This document shows, one piece after another, positions 1 to 7,928 of a stretch of 64,000 nucleotides of DNA. Origin of the DNA: Mesorhizobium sp. L-8-3. GTDB taxonomy: Bacteria; Pseudomonadota; Alphaproteobacteria; Rhizobiales; Rhizobiaceae. The notes beneath the pieces are model-generated. The model saw nothing but the letters and a program-made list of their open reading frames with translations, ran no database searches and had not been told where the DNA came from. Position 1 is the stretch's first letter. Each line of letters opens with the position of its first letter. The position numbers and the translations under genes were made by a program. Location of the stretch: the NCBI RefSeq assembly GCF_016756615.1, contig NZ_AP023262.1:7565501-7629500 (forward strand). The letters run 5' to 3'.

Positions 1-340
1 GGCTCACCACATGTTCGAGCCACACGGCGAAATCGAGCGCCACGAAGGCGATGACGCCGGCGGGCAGGTCGCCGAGGCCGGCGGCGCGCAACAGGCCCCA
101 GCCCCGCGCCTCGGCCCAGGCGGCCGCGCCGACGGCGGCCGCGGGAAAGACGATCCGCAGGACCGCCGAAGACAGCACGACCATGGCGAGGTTGGTGAAC
201 CAGCGGCGCGACTTCAACGCACCGGACATTTCCTTGCGCTCGAGCCGCGGCGACCACAGTTCGAAGGCCGCCATGGCGATGAAGACCACCAGGAAGACGC
301 CGGAACGGACGATCGCTTCATAGCCGGCGACGGCGCCCAT
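1..340 (-). CDS. Sterol desaturase family protein, N-terminal part (cut by window start)
   Basis: The reverse frame opens at an ATG at 340 and runs off the window edge after 113 codons. Hydrophobic stretches near residues 12-24 and 50-70 look like membrane helices. The last visible residues read LDFAVWLEHVVS, which matches the start of the first conserved Asp/His-containing helix of the fatty acid hydroxylase / sterol desaturase superfamily, membrane di-iron enzymes with several His boxes. Those later His boxes lie outside the window, so the family call rests on the N-terminus only and the substrate is unknown. It begins 13 bases downstream of the TerB gene stop, so the two are probably co-transcribed. 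Confidence 0.75.
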   Translation of the reverse strand, partial: MGAVAGYEAIVRSGVFLVVFIAMAAFELWSPRLERKEMSGALKSRRWFTNLAMVVLSSAVLRIVFPAAAVGAAAWAEARGWGLLRAAGLGDLPAGVIAFVALDFAVWLEHVVS

Positions 341-353
341 CGCGCCCGCCCGC

Positions 354-767
354 TCAGGTCAGCATACGGTGGCGCACCTTGGTGACACGTTCGATCGCCT
401 GCGTGGTGGCGGCATCGAGACCGAGATGCTGGCGAAGCCTCTGGATCACCCTCAGTTCCTCGATCCGCATCTCCAGGTCGACCGCGGCGACCTCCACGGC
501 GGCAGCATAGGCGGTGTCGTAAAGGCGTGGCGGAATGACCTTGCCGGCGAGTTCCAGCACGCCGTCCAGACCTTTTTCCTCATGCAGCAGCTTCTGGCAG
601 TCCTGTGCGACCCTGATCAGCTTCTGCTCGTCGAAATCCTGGAACACCGGCCAAGTGCGGACGACGTCGCCGATCCGGGCCAGTTCGACATCGGTCATGT
701 CGCGGTCTGCGGCTGATGTGATCACCATCAGGTAGATCAACGCCTCTTGGGCGGTCGGTGCGGGCAT
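354..767 (-). CDS. TerB family tellurite resistance-type protein
   Basis: A 137-residue, mostly helical protein. The chosen ATG at 767 gives the usual TerB-domain length; the frame stays open further upstream, but that extension is low-complexity and covers the intergenic repeat. The N-terminal segment with TSAADRDMTDVELARIGDVV has the acidic pattern typical of TerB-like domains, which bind metal or act as small scaffold modules next to the membrane. No other ter genes are present here, so a role in tellurite resistance is not implied. The next gene, a sterol desaturase-like enzyme, starts 13 bases after the stop and is probably in the same transcript. Confidence 0.75.
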   Translation of the reverse strand: MPAPTAQEALIYLMVITSAADRDMTDVELARIGDVVRTWPVFQDFDEQKLIRVAQDCQKLLHEEKGLDGVLELAGKVIPPRLYDTAYAAAVEVAAVDLEMRIEELRVIQRLRQHLGLDAATTQAIERVTKVRHRMLT

Positions 768-831
768 GTGGTTTTCTCTCGCCTTCAAAACGCCGCGCGA
801 CCACTTGGACGCTCGGCGCTCTGCATTTTCA

Positions 832-888
832 GATGACGCATCGTGCGCTCCGACAGTCGATTTCGAATTTCGGGCCGATGCGGTGATC
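832..888. repeat. Intergenic palindromic repeat, inverted copy of the element at 5526-5581
   Basis: This stretch upstream of lysK reads GATGACGCATCGTGCGCTCC, then a cgaatt-rich centre, then GGGCCGATGCGGTGATC. It is the reverse-complement orientation of the element at 5526-5581. Just upstream, ACTTGGACGCTCGGCGCTCTGC resembles the segment at 5607-5630 in arms and order, so the two intergenic mosaics share several modules. Confidence 0.6.
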
Positions 889-1041
889 GGCAGCAAGGTA
901 GAAACGGGAGCCGGCCGCCGCAAGGAAAAAAGCTGCCGAGCGTTGACGCTGCGGAGCGCGGCGAATAGAGCAATGCCTTGGCCCGCGGACGTCCTGCCGG
1001 ATCCGGCGAAGACAGCGGTGCGAACCCCTGGGAAGCACGAT

Positions 1042-2694
1042 ATGGCGCGATCAATGACGATCGAACTCAATTCCGACATCCTCGCCGCCGCGGCGGACAG
1101 CAAGGCATGGCCCTTCGAGGAAGCGCGGAAAATCATCGAGCGCTACAAGAAGACCGGCTTCCCCGCGACCGTGCTGTTCGAGACAGGCTACGGCCCGTCC
1201 GGCCTGCCGCATATCGGCACCTTCGGCGAGGTGGCGCGCACCACCATGGTGAGGCACGCCTTTCACGTGCTGACCGAGGACAAGGTCGCTACAAAGCTGC
1301 TGTGCTTCTCCGACGACGTCGACGGTATGCGCAAGGTGCCGGAGAACGTGCCCAACCGCGAAATGCTGCTGGAACATCTCGGCAAGCCGCTGACGCGCGT
1401 GCCCGACCCGTTCGGCGAGTACGAGAGCTTCGGCCATCACAACAATGCGATGCTGCGGCGTTTCCTCGACACATTCGGCTTCGAATACGAGTTCGCCTCG
1501 GCGCTGGACTACTACACATCCGGCCGTTTCGACGACGGCCTCGTACGGATGCTGGAAAGCTACGACAAGGTCATGGAGGTCATGCTGCCGACGCTTCGCG
1601 AGGAGCGCCGCAAGACCTATGCGCCGATCCTGCCGATCCACCCGGAGACCGGCGTCGTCATGCAGGTGCCGATCGAGGAGGTGCATCCCGACCGCGCGAC
1701 CGTCGTGTGGACCGATCCGGCAACGGGCAGGCGCTGGGAGACCTCGGTCAAATCAGGCGGCTGCAAGGCGCAATGGAAGCCCGACTGGGCGCTGCGCTGG
1801 GCCGTGCTCGGCGTCGACTACGAGATGTCGGGCAAGGACCACATCGACAATGTGAAGACCAGCGGCAAGATCTGCCGCATCCTCGGCGGCACACCGCCCG
1901 AGGGCTTCAACTACGAACTCTTCCTCGACGAGAAGGGCGAGAAGATCTCGAAGTCCAAGGGCAACGGCATCACCATCGACCAGTGGCTGACCTACGCCCC
2001 CACCGAGAGCCTCGGGCTCTATATGTACCAGAAGCCGAAGGTGGCGAAGAAGCTCTACTTCGACGTCATCCCGCGCGCCGTCGACGAATATTATGCGTTC
2101 CTGGCGGCCTATCCGCGCCAGGACTGGAAGGAGCGGCTCGGCAATCCGGTCTGGCACATGCACAATGGCGAGCCGCCGGCGATCGACCTGCCGGTGCCTT
2201 TCGCGCTGCTGCTCAACCTGGTGAGCGCCTCGAACGCCCAGAACAAAAGCGTGCTGTGGGGCTTCATCTCGCGTTATGCGCCCGGCGTGACGCCGCAGAC
2301 GCATCCGGAGCTCGACCGGCTGACGGATTACGCGATCCGCTATTTCGACGATTTCGTGAAGCCGTCGAAGGTCTATCGCCAGCCCGACGCGGTGGAGCGC
2401 GACGCGCTCGCCCGGCTCGCCGAGGCGCTGGGCGAGCTGCCGGCCGATGCCGACGGCGAAGCGATCCAGAACGCCGCACTGAATGTGGCACGCCGGATCG
2501 AACGCTACCAGGACCATGCCAAGAAGAGCCCCGAAGGCGGGCCCGGCGTCTCGGTCGCCTTCTTCCAGATGATCTACCAGGTGCTGATCGGACAGGAGCG
2601 CGGGCCGCGCTTCGGATCCTTCGCGGCGCTCTACGGCGTCGCCGAGACGCGCGCGCTGATCGGCAAGGCGCTGGCGGGGGAACTGGCGGCGTAG
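1042..2694 (+). CDS. lysK: Lysine--tRNA ligase, class I
   Basis: A 550-residue class I lysyl-tRNA synthetase, which charges tRNA-Lys in the cytoplasm using a Rossmann-type catalytic domain, unrelated to the common class II LysS. The class I signatures are visible: a HIGH motif as HIGT at residues 57-60 (context GPSGLPHIGTFGEVAR) and a KMSKS motif as KISKS at about 301-305. The length matches the family. The frame is open upstream to 766, but GGAAG at 1031-1035 lies 6 bases before the ATG at 1042, and the residues before it are non-homologous spacer. A second in-frame ATG at 1054 lacks a good ribosome site. Class I LysRS is the normal form in many Alphaproteobacteria, so this gene marks the host chromosome. 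Confidence 0.96.
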   Translation: MARSMTIELNSDILAAAADSKAWPFEEARKIIERYKKTGFPATVLFETGYGPSGLPHIGTFGEVARTTMVRHAFHVLTEDKVATKLLCFSDDVDGMRKVPENVPNREMLLEHLGKPLTRVPDPFGEYESFGHHNNAMLRRFLDTFGFEYEFASALDYYTSGRFDDGLVRMLESYDKVMEVMLPTLREERRKTYAPILPIHPETGVVMQVPIEEVHPDRATVVWTDPATGRRWETSVKSGGCKAQWKPDWALRWAVLGVDYEMSGKDHIDNVKTSGKICRILGGTPPEGFNYELFLDEKGEKISKSKGNGITIDQWLTYAPTESLGLYMYQKPKVAKKLYFDVIPRAVDEYYAFLAAYPRQDWKERLGNPVWHMHNGEPPAIDLPVPFALLLNLVSASNAQNKSVLWGFISRYAPGVTPQTHPELDRLTDYAIRYFDDFVKPSKVYRQPDAVERDALARLAEALGELPADADGEAIQNAALNVARRIERYQDHAKKSPEGGPGVSVAFFQMIYQVLIGQERGPRFGSFAALYGVAETRALIGKALAGELAA

Positions 2695-2706
2695 GGCGCG
2701 CGTCTT

Positions 2707-2927
2707 ACCCCTCATCCGACCTCGCGGAGCCTGTCCTCGGGCTTGCCGGAGGCAAGACCCGTGGGCGAGGCCACCTTCTCCCACAAGAGAGAAGGGAAGG
2801 CGCTGCAGCAGCGCTTCGGCCAATCTTCAACGCTGGTGATTTGCAGAGCCGGCCAAGCCAGGCCCCGGCCTTCTCCCCTTGTGGGAGAAGGTGGCCTCGC
2901 CCCAAAGGGCGAGGTCGGATGAGGGGT
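2707..2927. repeat. Nested inverted repeat downstream of lysK
   Basis: Two perfect arm pairs are nested: a 19-base outer arm at 2707-2725 with its complement at 2909-2927 (core CTCATCCGACCTCGC), and a 25-base inner arm at 2763-2787 with its complement at 2878-2902 (core CCACCTTCTCCCACAAG). The enclosed 90 bases are not symmetric. A further half-copy of the outer arm (GTCGGATGAGGGGTCTG) follows at 2958-2974. The same CTCATCCGACC unit recurs at 4518-4550. Elements like this are common between genes in Rhizobiales; folded as RNA it would form a very long stem. Confidence 0.8.
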
Positions 2928-3004
2928 CTGCAGCGCACCGCGCGCTCGCCGATACTGTCGGATGAGGGGTCTGGCAAGACGCTCGGGTAACCACCGCCCC
3001 TGCC

Positions 3005-3709
3005 CTATTCCTCCGTCTTCGGCGGCGGGCCGAAGATGCCGCGGCGGGCTTCGCGCGCTTGCTTCTCGGCCTCCGCATAGGGGCCGCCGGGCGCGGCACG
3101 CGCCCAGCCATTGGTGACGAGCCAGGCGCCGACGTCCTGCGCGCCGATGCGGCAGCCGGCGACGATGTCGGTGCCGGCCTCCGGCGGCACGTCGCAGCTG
3201 ATGGCGCGGCCGCGGATGAAATAGCGGAATGCCGTTCGCGCGCGGACGCCGCAGGGCCATTCGGCGCCCTCGAAGGTGCAGCGTTCCCGCAGGTCGACGC
3301 TTTCAGTTCCAGCCACATCGACGACACGCCCCATCGCTTCGAAGCGCGCCGAGCCGGTTGCGACCGGCCGGTAGAGGATCGTGCCGCCGTCTTCGTCGAC
3401 AGGCGGCTTTGGCGGTAAGGCGAGACTGAGCTGCGACAGCGGCGCACGCGGCTCGACCCGCTCATACGGCGCAGCGTCGCTCGCGGCGGCAGGACTTGCG
3501 GCATCTGGAGACTGAACGAAGGGCCTGGAGGGCTCCGAGCGACGGGTTCCCGGGCCCGGGTCCTTGCTCGCGCCCGACGGCGCTGCGACACGCTCGATAG
3601 CAGGGGTCGACACGGCCGCCTCCCGCGCGAGCCTCTCTCCACCGATCTTCATCACGACGGCGGCACCGCCGATCATCACCAGAGCGGCGATGGCCACATA
3701 TGCCCGCAT
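3005..3709 (-). CDS. Thermonuclease (SNase-like) family protein with N-terminal membrane anchor
   Basis: A 234-residue protein with a hydrophobic N-terminal segment (residues 4-20, AYVAIAALVMIGGAAVV) that acts as signal anchor, then about 70 residues of Pro/Ala/Ser-rich linker, then a C-terminal domain resembling staphylococcal nuclease-like proteins of Rhizobiales (around 115-228). The segments CTFEGAEWPCGVRA, CRIGAQDVGAWLV and AEKQAREARRGIFG fit the family; the four cysteines probably form disulfides in the periplasm. The catalytic Arg/Asp/Glu set of true nucleases is not obvious, so activity is uncertain. The gene starts 7 bases upstream in transcript order from nothing else; the S24 regulator gene ends 7 bases before its ATG, so both may share a transcript. 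Confidence 0.75.
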   Translation of the reverse strand: MRAYVAIAALVMIGGAAVVMKIGGERLAREAAVSTPAIERVAAPSGASKDPGPGTRRSEPSRPFVQSPDAASPAAASDAAPYERVEPRAPLSQLSLALPPKPPVDEDGGTILYRPVATGSARFEAMGRVVDVAGTESVDLRERCTFEGAEWPCGVRARTAFRYFIRGRAISCDVPPEAGTDIVAGCRIGAQDVGAWLVTNGWARAAPGGPYAEAEKQAREARRGIFGPPPKTEE

Positions 3710-3716
3710 CGGCCCG

Positions 3717-4361
3717 CTACTGGCTCGCCCAGACGATCCGGGCTACCCATTCGATGGCTTCGCTCGGGATCTGGCGGTTCGGATGGGCAGGGTTGAGCGA
3801 TACAAGGTCGATCCCCTTCGGCGTCTGCCGTTCCAGGAGTTTGGCCATCACCTCGCCCTCGGTGGTCTTGACCACGACGCGGTCACCCCGGCGCAGCACG
3901 GCGCCCGGCTGGACGATCAGCACGTCGCCGTTGCGGTAAAGCGGCAGCATGGAATCGCCCTGCACCTGGAGCGCATAGGAACCTTCGGCGGCGCGCGCCG
4001 GCAGTTCGACGAGGTCCCAGCCCTCGCCGGCCGGAAAGCCGGCATCGTCGAAGTAGCCGCCGGCTCCCGCCTGCGCGAAACCGATGAGCGGAACGGTGGA
4101 ACCCCGGCGGCTCTCCTTCCATGGAAAGGCCTTGCCTTCGATCAGTTCGAAAAACTCGTCGAGCGACGAATTGGTGGCCTCGATGATCTTGGCGAGCGAT
4201 TCTGTCGAGGGCCAGCGCGGGCGTCCGTCGGAGGACAGTCGCTTCGACTTGTTGAAAGCCGTCGAATCCAGGCCGGCGCGTTTGGCCAATCCGGATGCCG
4301 AGAGCGAGTAACGCGCAGCCAGCGCATCGATGGCCGCCCAGACACGATCATGCGAGAGCAT
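3717..4361 (-). CDS. S24 family LexA/CI-like transcriptional regulator
   Basis: A 214-residue repressor with an N-terminal helix-turn-helix (about residues 8-70, with ALAARYSLSASGLAKRAG) and a C-terminal S24 peptidase/dimerisation domain. The Ser-Lys dyad of the LexA/UmuD/CI family is present: Ser137 in QVQGDSMLP and Lys165 in RVVVKTTEGE. Such proteins repress DNA-damage or phage genes and can self-cleave; here no cleavage site or prophage context is seen, so the regulon is unknown. The ATG at 4361 is preceded by GGGGAGC at good spacing; the longer open frame upstream runs into non-coding palindromes. It lies 7 bases upstream of the thermonuclease gene. Confidence 0.88.
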   Translation of the reverse strand: MLSHDRVWAAIDALAARYSLSASGLAKRAGLDSTAFNKSKRLSSDGRPRWPSTESLAKIIEATNSSLDEFFELIEGKAFPWKESRRGSTVPLIGFAQAGAGGYFDDAGFPAGEGWDLVELPARAAEGSYALQVQGDSMLPLYRNGDVLIVQPGAVLRRGDRVVVKTTEGEVMAKLLERQTPKGIDLVSLNPAHPNRQIPSEAIEWVARIVWASQ

Positions 4362-4517
4362 GGTGCTGCTCCCCGTGAAGACAGGAAAAAATACCTTTGC
4401 CGTTGTAATGTCGGCCGCCGGGCTTGTCCAGACAAGATCAGACCGGAAACTCACAATGGCTTGAACGGGGGTGCCGAGGGTCAGCGGATGCCGGGAAATG
4501 TTGCCGCCAAGGCACTC

Positions 4518-4550
4518 CTCATCCGACCTCGCGGAGCGAGGTCGGATGAG
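4518..4550. repeat. 15-bp-stem hairpin, CTCATCCGACC family
   Basis: CTCATCCGACCTCGC and its exact complement are separated by three bases (GGA). The arm is the same sequence as the outer arm of the inverted repeat at 2707-2927. It lies upstream of the S24 regulator and has no T-tract, so it is not a classical terminator. Confidence 0.8.
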
Positions 4551-4603
4551 ACACACCGCCCGGCGCCGGACGCCATCCTGGATGAAAGTACCGCGTGTCT
4601 TCG

Positions 4604-4760
4604 TACCCCTCTCTGTCCACCTGATATCTCCCCCACAAGGGGGGAGACCGGCCGGCCGCTTGGATTTCGCCAATCGTCAACGTCGCAAGACGAGTGCCAT
4701 CATCGATGACAGCCAGTCTCCCCCCTTGTGGGGGAGATATCAGGTGGACAGAGAGGGGTA
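4604..4760. repeat. Mobile-like element with perfect 45-bp inverted repeats
   Basis: The arms 4604-4648 and 4716-4760 are exact reverse complements over 45 bases and enclose a 67-base spacer. The spacer contains GGCCGGCCGCTTGGATTTCG followed by CCAATCG. The same spacer core and a related arm pair recur at 28977-29115, so this is a dispersed family and not a one-off palindrome. No reading frame is present. It resembles a small non-autonomous (MITE-like) or REP/BIME-type element. Confidence 0.8.
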
Positions 4761-4862
4761 TCTGGCCAAGCCGTATCCGACTGAAATCAAAAAGCTTTTC
4801 GCCCTACTTTCATGGCAGGGGTAGCCCGTCTCGACGTTTCCGATCCTGGCACGAGGGACTGC

Positions 4863-5408
4863 TCACCCGCCCGCCTTCGCAAGCCTGCGCAGGCCGGCAT
4901 GGGAGGCCATGAAGATGCGCTCGGCTTCGGTGGGCGCGCGCGGCGAGCGCGTGACGCCGAGCGCGGCGACGACCTCGTCGATCTCACGGAACTTCTTCGT
5001 GTTCATGTCGTAGATGCCGGCGGTCGTCATCACCGCCGCGGCCGTCTCGCCGTTCTCGAGGATGAAGCGGTGGCGGCCGATCACCTCGGTGCCGTCCCAG
5101 GTCTCGATGGAGGAGACGACCTCGAAGCGCCGCCACAGCCGGATCTCCCGCACGAAGACGCTCTGCACGCCGCCCATCATCGGCACCCAGTTGCGCGTGC
5201 GATAGAGCTTCATCAGCCCGGAGCGGATAAAGATGTCCATGCGCCCAAGATCCGCCATCATCAGATAGCGGGCATTGTTGAGGTGCATGTTGGGATCGAT
5301 GTCCGTCGGCAGGCAACGGAACGACAGGCGGCTCTCGCCGCCGGGCAGATAGGGGCCGCGGCGACGCGCCGTCGCCACGACCTTCAGCAGGCGGCCCCAG
5401 ACATACAT
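4863..5408 (-). CDS. Acyl-CoA thioesterase family protein (4HBT/hotdog fold)
   Basis: A 181-residue hotdog-fold protein. The motif DIDPNMHLNNARYLMMADLG (residues 36-55) carries the Asp/Asn-x-His-x-Asn-Asn pattern of 4-hydroxybenzoyl-CoA thioesterase-like proteins of the THEM6/YiiD type, which hydrolyse acyl-CoA thioesters or act as related binding proteins. The ATG at 5408 gives the typical N-terminus; the open frame extends upstream to 5477 through palindromic spacer without likely coding content. It lies downstream of, and in the same direction as, the beta-oxidation operon, but a 284-base repeat-rich gap makes co-transcription doubtful. A housekeeping role in releasing stalled acyl-CoA is plausible, not shown. 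Confidence 0.8.
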   Translation of the reverse strand: MYVWGRLLKVVATARRRGPYLPGGESRLSFRCLPTDIDPNMHLNNARYLMMADLGRMDIFIRSGLMKLYRTRNWVPMMGGVQSVFVREIRLWRRFEVVSSIETWDGTEVIGRHRFILENGETAAAVMTTAGIYDMNTKKFREIDEVVAALGVTRSPRAPTEAERIFMASHAGLRRLAKAGG

Positions 5409-5431
5409 GGCCGCTGTCTCTAACCCAACAG

Positions 5432-5683
5432 CACTGGATGTTGACACATCCAGTGGCGTGGATGCCAACGCATCCACGCGACCTCAAACGCCGGCGCGGC
5501 CCATCCGGGCCGCTTGGCTTCCGCGCTACCGCATCGGCCCGAAAATCGTATTCGATTTTCGGAAAGCACGATGCGGTAATCAATAGTGGCAGAGGGTCCT
5601 TTGCGCGTCCAAGTGGACGCGCGGCGCTCTGCAGGCGCGGCGCGCCGTCGCGCGCTCCAACGGTCGATAAGATCGACCGTTGG
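5432..5683. repeat. Mosaic of intergenic palindromes between thioesterase and beta-oxidation genes
   Basis: Consecutive modules: a hairpin at 5432-5455 (arms CACTGGATG/CATCCAGTG, 6-base loop), directly followed by one at 5456-5479 with the same 9-6-9 design (GCGTGGATG/CATCCACGC); GCGGCCCATCCGGGCCGC at 5496-5513; a long stem at 5526-5581 built on ACCGCATCG and CGATGCGGT; a GCGTCC/GGACGC hairpin near 5607; and a 12-bp stem CCAACGGTCGAT/ATCGACCGTTGG at 5657-5683. The third and last modules are also the building blocks of the tandem repeats at 52.4 kb. Confidence 0.8.
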
Positions 5684-5692
5684 TATCACGCC

Positions 5693-7912
5693 TCAGGCCG
5701 CCTTCTTGGCTTCCGCTCCGGCATAGGGATCGAAGCGCTCGTAGAAGGTCTCGCCCTTCTCGGCCATGTCGACCAGCAGCTTGGGCGCCTTGAACTGCAC
5801 GCCGTAGCGCTTCTGCAGTTCCCTGGCCCGCTTGACGAATTTCTTCGCGCCGATGCCGTCGACATAGGAGAGCGCCCCGCCCGTATAGGGCGCAAAGCCG
5901 AAGGCCAGGATCGAGCCGACATCGGCCTCGCGCGGATCCGTGACGATCCCTTCTTCCATGACCCGCACCGCCTCGAGCGCGATGGTGAAGAGCAGGCGCT
6001 GCTTCAGCTCCTCGATGTCGACCTTCTCCGGATCCTGCTGCTTGTAGAGGTCCTTGAGGCCCGGCCACAGCTTCTTCTTCGCCGGCTTGGCCGGATAATC
6101 GTAGAAGCCCTTGCCGTTCTTGCGGCCGAAACGGCCATGCTTGTCGACCATGGTGTTGATCAGCGCCATCTGGTCGGCGTCGACCGCCTTCTCGCCGAGG
6201 TCGCGGATCGTCTGCTTCATGATCTTCTGGGCAAGGTCGATCGCGGTCTCGTCGGTCAGCGCCAGCGGGCCGACCGGCATGCCGGCCATCTTGGCGGCGT
6301 TCTCGATCATCGCCGCCGGCACGCCTTCGATCAGCATCTGATAGGCTTCCGACATGTAGCGCAGCACGCAGCGGTTGACATAGAAGCCGCGCGTGTCGTT
6401 GACCACGATCGGCGTCTTCCTGATCGCCCGGACATAGTCGATCGCCACGGCGAGCGCCTTGTCGCCGGTCTTCTTGCCCAGGATGATCTCGACCAGCATC
6501 ATCCTGTCGACGGGCGAGAAGAAGTGGATGCCGATGAAGTTCTTCGGCCGGACCGAATTCTTCGCCAGCCCGGTGATCGGGATCGTCGAGGTGTTGGAGG
6601 CGAAGGTCGCGGAGGGTTTCAGCACAGCCTCGGCCTTCCCGGTGACGCCCTTCTTGATCTCGGAATCCTCGAACACCGCCTCGATGACGAGATCGCAGCC
6701 GTCGAGATCGGCATAGTCGGCCGTCGGCGTGATCAGCGACAGCAGCCTGTCCTTCTCCTCGGGCCTCGCCCTGCCCTTCTTGACCTGGTCCGAGATCAGG
6801 TTGTCGGAATGGGCCTTGCCCTTCCCGGCCGCTTCCATGTCGCGGTCGAGCAGCACCACCGGGATGCCGGCCTTGGCCGTCACATAGGCGATGCCGGCGC
6901 CCATGAAGCCGGCGCCGAGCACGCCGATCTTCTTGAACTTCGTCTCGGCGACGCCCTGCGGGCGGCGGGCGCCCTTGTTGAGCTCCTGCAGCGAGATGAA
7001 CAGCGAATGGATCATCGCGGCCGCTTCGCGGGTCTGCAGGATCTCGGTGAAGTAACGCTGCTCGATGCGCAGCGCCGTGTCGAACGGCACCAGCAGCCCC
7101 TCATAGACGCATTTCAGGATGGCGCTGGCGGCCGGGTAGTTGCCATAGGTCTCGCGGCGCAGGATGGCGATCGCGGGCGGCCAGAGATTGGCGCCGGCGG
7201 CCGAATAGATCGGGCCGTCGGGCAGCTTGAAGCCCTTCTCGTCCCAAGGCGCCACCGGCTTCAAGCCGTTCCTGATCATCGCCTTGGCGGTCTCGATCAG
7301 CTTGGCGGGCTCGGCGATCTCGTGGATCAGGCCCATGGCCTTGGCCTTCTGCGGCGTCAGGTTCTGGCCTGAGGTGAGCATGGTGAGGGCGTCCTGGGTC
7401 TTGGCCAGGCGCGACACCCGCTGGGTGCCTCCGGCGCCCGGGAAGATGCCGACCTTGATCTCCGGCAGGGCCATCCTGACCTTCTCGCCGTCGGCGGCGA
7501 CGCGACCGTGGCAGGCGAGCGACAGTTCGAAGGCGCCGCCCATGCAGGTGCCGTTGATCGCCGAGACCCAGGGCTTGCCCGAGGTCTCGATCTTGCGGAA
7601 CAGCCAGGTCATGCGGCCGGCATTGTCGAAGAGCATTTTGGTCGCGGCCTCGGGGCTCTTCGCCTTCTCTTCGCCGAAGAGCTTCAGCATGCGCTGCAGC
7701 ATGGAGAGATCCGCGCCGCCGGAATAGCTTTCCTTGCCCGAGGTGATCACCGCGCCCTTGATGGCGGCATCCGACGTGACCTTTTCGACGATCGCCTCCA
7801 GTTCCTCGATGACGCTCTCGTCGAAGACGTTCATCGACTTGCCAGGCATGTCCCAGGTGACGAGCGCGATGCCGTCGGCGTCGACGTCGACAGTGAAATT
7901 CTTGTAGCTCAT
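5693..7912 (-). CDS. Fatty-acid oxidation multifunctional protein (enoyl-CoA hydratase / 3-hydroxyacyl-CoA dehydrogenase)
   Basis: A 739-residue FadB/FadJ-type fusion. An N-terminal crotonase domain (about residues 1-190) hydrates enoyl-CoA; the dehydrogenase part has the NAD-binding loop GVLGAGFMGAGIA near residue 330 and the catalytic His region IGIHFFSPVDRM near 462, followed by two 3HCDH C-terminal domains. Two in-frame ATGs compete at 7918 and 7912; GGAAGG is only 2-3 bases from the first but 8 from the second, so 7912 (MSYKNFTVDV) is preferred. It is the last gene of the minus-strand operon, 10-16 bases after the thiolase stop, and works with that thiolase and the two acyl-CoA dehydrogenases upstream. 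Confidence 0.93.
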   Translation of the reverse strand: MSYKNFTVDVDADGIALVTWDMPGKSMNVFDESVIEELEAIVEKVTSDAAIKGAVITSGKESYSGGADLSMLQRMLKLFGEEKAKSPEAATKMLFDNAGRMTWLFRKIETSGKPWVSAINGTCMGGAFELSLACHGRVAADGEKVRMALPEIKVGIFPGAGGTQRVSRLAKTQDALTMLTSGQNLTPQKAKAMGLIHEIAEPAKLIETAKAMIRNGLKPVAPWDEKGFKLPDGPIYSAAGANLWPPAIAILRRETYGNYPAASAILKCVYEGLLVPFDTALRIEQRYFTEILQTREAAAMIHSLFISLQELNKGARRPQGVAETKFKKIGVLGAGFMGAGIAYVTAKAGIPVVLLDRDMEAAGKGKAHSDNLISDQVKKGRARPEEKDRLLSLITPTADYADLDGCDLVIEAVFEDSEIKKGVTGKAEAVLKPSATFASNTSTIPITGLAKNSVRPKNFIGIHFFSPVDRMMLVEIILGKKTGDKALAVAIDYVRAIRKTPIVVNDTRGFYVNRCVLRYMSEAYQMLIEGVPAAMIENAAKMAGMPVGPLALTDETAIDLAQKIMKQTIRDLGEKAVDADQMALINTMVDKHGRFGRKNGKGFYDYPAKPAKKKLWPGLKDLYKQQDPEKVDIEELKQRLLFTIALEAVRVMEEGIVTDPREADVGSILAFGFAPYTGGALSYVDGIGAKKFVKRARELQKRYGVQFKAPKLLVDMAEKGETFYERFDPYAGAEAKKAA

Positions 7913-7928
7913 TGTCATGTCCTTCCGA

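Noticed and set aside
354..767. Tellurite resistance operon
   Set aside because: Only a single TerB-domain gene exists, next to a sterol desaturase; no terC, terD or terZ is nearby.
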